DNA from: Gari tellinella | Lineage: Eukaryota; Mollusca; Bivalvia; Cardiida; Psammobiidae | Direction of reading: 5' to 3' | DNA length: 64,000 nucleotides | Assembly (NCBI GenBank): GCA_922989275.2 | Contig: OV277861.1 | Span: 16,764,540-16,828,539, forward strand | In this document: positions 44,101 through 47,100 of the stretch, in pieces | How positions within the stretch are numbered: the first letter of the stretch is position 1 | How the letters are laid out: every line of letters starts with the position of its first letter | Notes under the pieces: generated by a model | Database searches by the model: none | What the model saw: the letters and a program-made list of their open reading frames with translations, nothing else | What the model was told of the DNA's origin: nothing | Made by a program: the position numbers and the translations under genes

Positions 44101-47100
44101 GTAGCAGCAATGAAGGGCTCGTCTGGGATCCCGATAATGACGTCATATTTCGAGATTGTGCGGCCAAAAATAGAACCTTTAACATACTCAGCTCTGTTGT
44201 CACACGTGAATTTCATGTTCTGTTTGAGGACAAAGCAACTCGAAGGAGGAAGCAATGCACAGGTAAGTTATCTTGAATTAATTACCCAACATGGCTTGTG
44301 TAGTACCTACTTAAAAAAGGTTGAAAGGAAAGCAGAATGCACTGTGAGGCGCATCCTGCTTTTCTTTCAATCTGCTTTAAACCAACCATCTGCAAGGATT
44401 TAGGAACTATTTCTTATGGTACATACTCATGACTGTATAAAGTGGAATTCCTTCTTCAGTGGATGATTAAATTAAAGGCGTATTTATGGTGTAAAGGGAT
44501 ACACCCAATACAACTACACTAGTGTAGCATGGAATAAATATTGTTATTTTCTATAAATCGCTTCTATGACGAGACATCGACTTGACCAGCATCTGAACAG
44601 GAGCAATCTATTTTGTAAACGACAATGGGGTTGTTTTTATCAGGTGAATTATTTAAATACTTTGTTGAAATGTATACTTCATTTTGAAATCGACCAACTT
44701 TTTAAGTCTACTAGTATTCTAAATGAATGAAATAGATATAATAGATTACATGTACAAGTATATTGACTATGCATTATATGATTATATTTTAATACGTATT
44801 ACAGAGTACTTGCACAACCCCTTTGTATCAGACAAATGTAGTTAGTACTTAAAGTATTAAATCGACCAGTATCAAAATTATCAAATTCTTTATTTCAGCT
44901 TTAAGCAAAGTACTTTGCTTCTAGCCATATAAAGTACAAATTATTAATGACAATAATGACAATACATGAAAGAATCAAGCATAACATTCACGTGAAGAGC
45001 TGCAATGGTACAAACAAAAATGGTGTATTTCTTCTTTAGCATAATACATGTAATGTACATGTAAAAGTGTCAATAGAGTTTTTCTTTCCTCAGACAATGG
45101 AGCTTAAAGGACAAATGATTCATCTACCGGAAATTGATGGCATTCTGTTCCTTGGAACACCAAGCGTTGAAAAATTAGACGAACTTATCTCAAAAGGCCT
45201 GTACATCTCAGATCTACCTATTCATGATGCAACACGTGATGTCATTTTAGTGGGGGAACAAACAAAAGCTCAGGTAGGCGAAACTATTTATGCAAGTTTT
45301 ACATTGCACACATATAGTTTAATTCGGTTTTGGCATTAATATAACAGCAATTACGTAATTTAAAACAAATCCCCATCCCAGATGCCGTTAGTTTTAAGGA
45401 CAGTTTGCTTTAAACGGTAACAGGTGAAATAAAATAAATCTTAAATTTTATCATAATTCAGTAATATACCTTGCTTTCATGTAAGTTGGAGGATTCATTT
45501 TGGAAATGACAGTACAGGGGCCCGTTTCATAAAACTTCGTACGACAAAAACGATCGTAAGTCAAAACTCTAAAATACATTTAATTTCTAATTTCTCTATA
45601 CATTCCTGTCTTGTGACATCTTTTTGGAATTGTCATTTCAAGACGATTCCAAAAAGATATCACAAGGCAGGATTAGGTGGAGAATAAATAATAATTTTGA
45701 CTTTTATAATCTGACTTACGACAACATGAATTTTTGTCGTAAGAATTTTTCTGTGAAACGTGCCCCAGATAGCACAATAATTACGACAATTTCGTTCCCG
45801 CACAAAGGGTTAATAATACATGTATATTTGTTTTATGTTTGTTTTAGTTCAAGCTATACACACTGATTTAAAAACACACACATTACAAGTGTTTATCGCC
45901 ATGTTTTGTTTTGCAGGATGGCTTACGGCGTAGGATGGAAGAGTTGAAACAGAATATAGAAAAGGCCAGCAAGGCGGTGGAGGAAGAGAAGGCGAGAAAC
46001 GTAGAGCTATTGCGCATGATATTCCCAGCCAACATAGCCCAGAAACTTTGGAGAAGTAAGTACAGTAAAACCACTCAATTATGCCAGTTATTAGGTGTTT
46101 ACGACAGATGACTGCTCAAAACAAGGTTCTGTGTATTATGTACATATGCTCTGCAAATATTGTTGTACACATATATTTGTCAACGCATTTTCAGCACTGT
46201 TTTAAGACATCAACACTGTTCAAACTGCATACTTTGGAATCAGAATACATCTTACATTGCGGCATTAGGGTCTTGTTTTTGAGACATATATTAGGTACGA
46301 TTACAGGGTAATCCGTCATTTCGACCACTTACTCACATATCTAATACGTAATTGCTTAAATTAAGAAATGGAAAATGTGAAACAGCATACATTGATCTGT
46401 ATTCCTTTCAGTCCTTTTTAGTTAGTCACTTGTGACTTACACCATCATCGGTTCTTATTACAAAAGGCAATCAAGTTAAGCTTGTTTTGCCTCGTAGGAC
46501 ATTTTTGTCATAATATTGTTTATGAAAGGGGTTCTTTGGCTAATTATTTAAGCAATGTCCTGAAACATGCTCACTTGACGCGGCTAGTTCAATACAACTA
46601 CACGTATTTGATTTCAGATGAAAATATTGAGCCACAGTGTATAGATAATGTGACCTGTTTGTTCTCTGACATCGTTGGTTTCACTGCCATATGTTCGAGC
46701 TGTTCCCCATTAGTGGTCATCAATATGCTAAACTCTCTCTACACAAACTTTGACAACTGCTGTGGCTTCCTGGATGTCTACAAGGTAAATACAGTAGAAA
46801 CTCTATATTACAACCACCAAATTGTGTCAAATATCAATCGTTTAAGACAGGTGACTTGCTTAAGACAATGTGAAAGTGAAACAGAAAGCTCCTTCACTTT
46901 CATATTGCTTTAAGCTGTCACCTGTCCTTTATATGGACAATTAGCCTTCTATGTAGTGGTCTCAATAGAGGGGTTCTACTGTACTAATTTAGTTCTCTCC
47001 CGTTTAATAGAAACTTAATATAACGCAATTCCATATCAAAAAGAAAATAATGGTTTTAAATATAGCTTTCAGTGAACACAACTATTTCGGTACAAATGCA

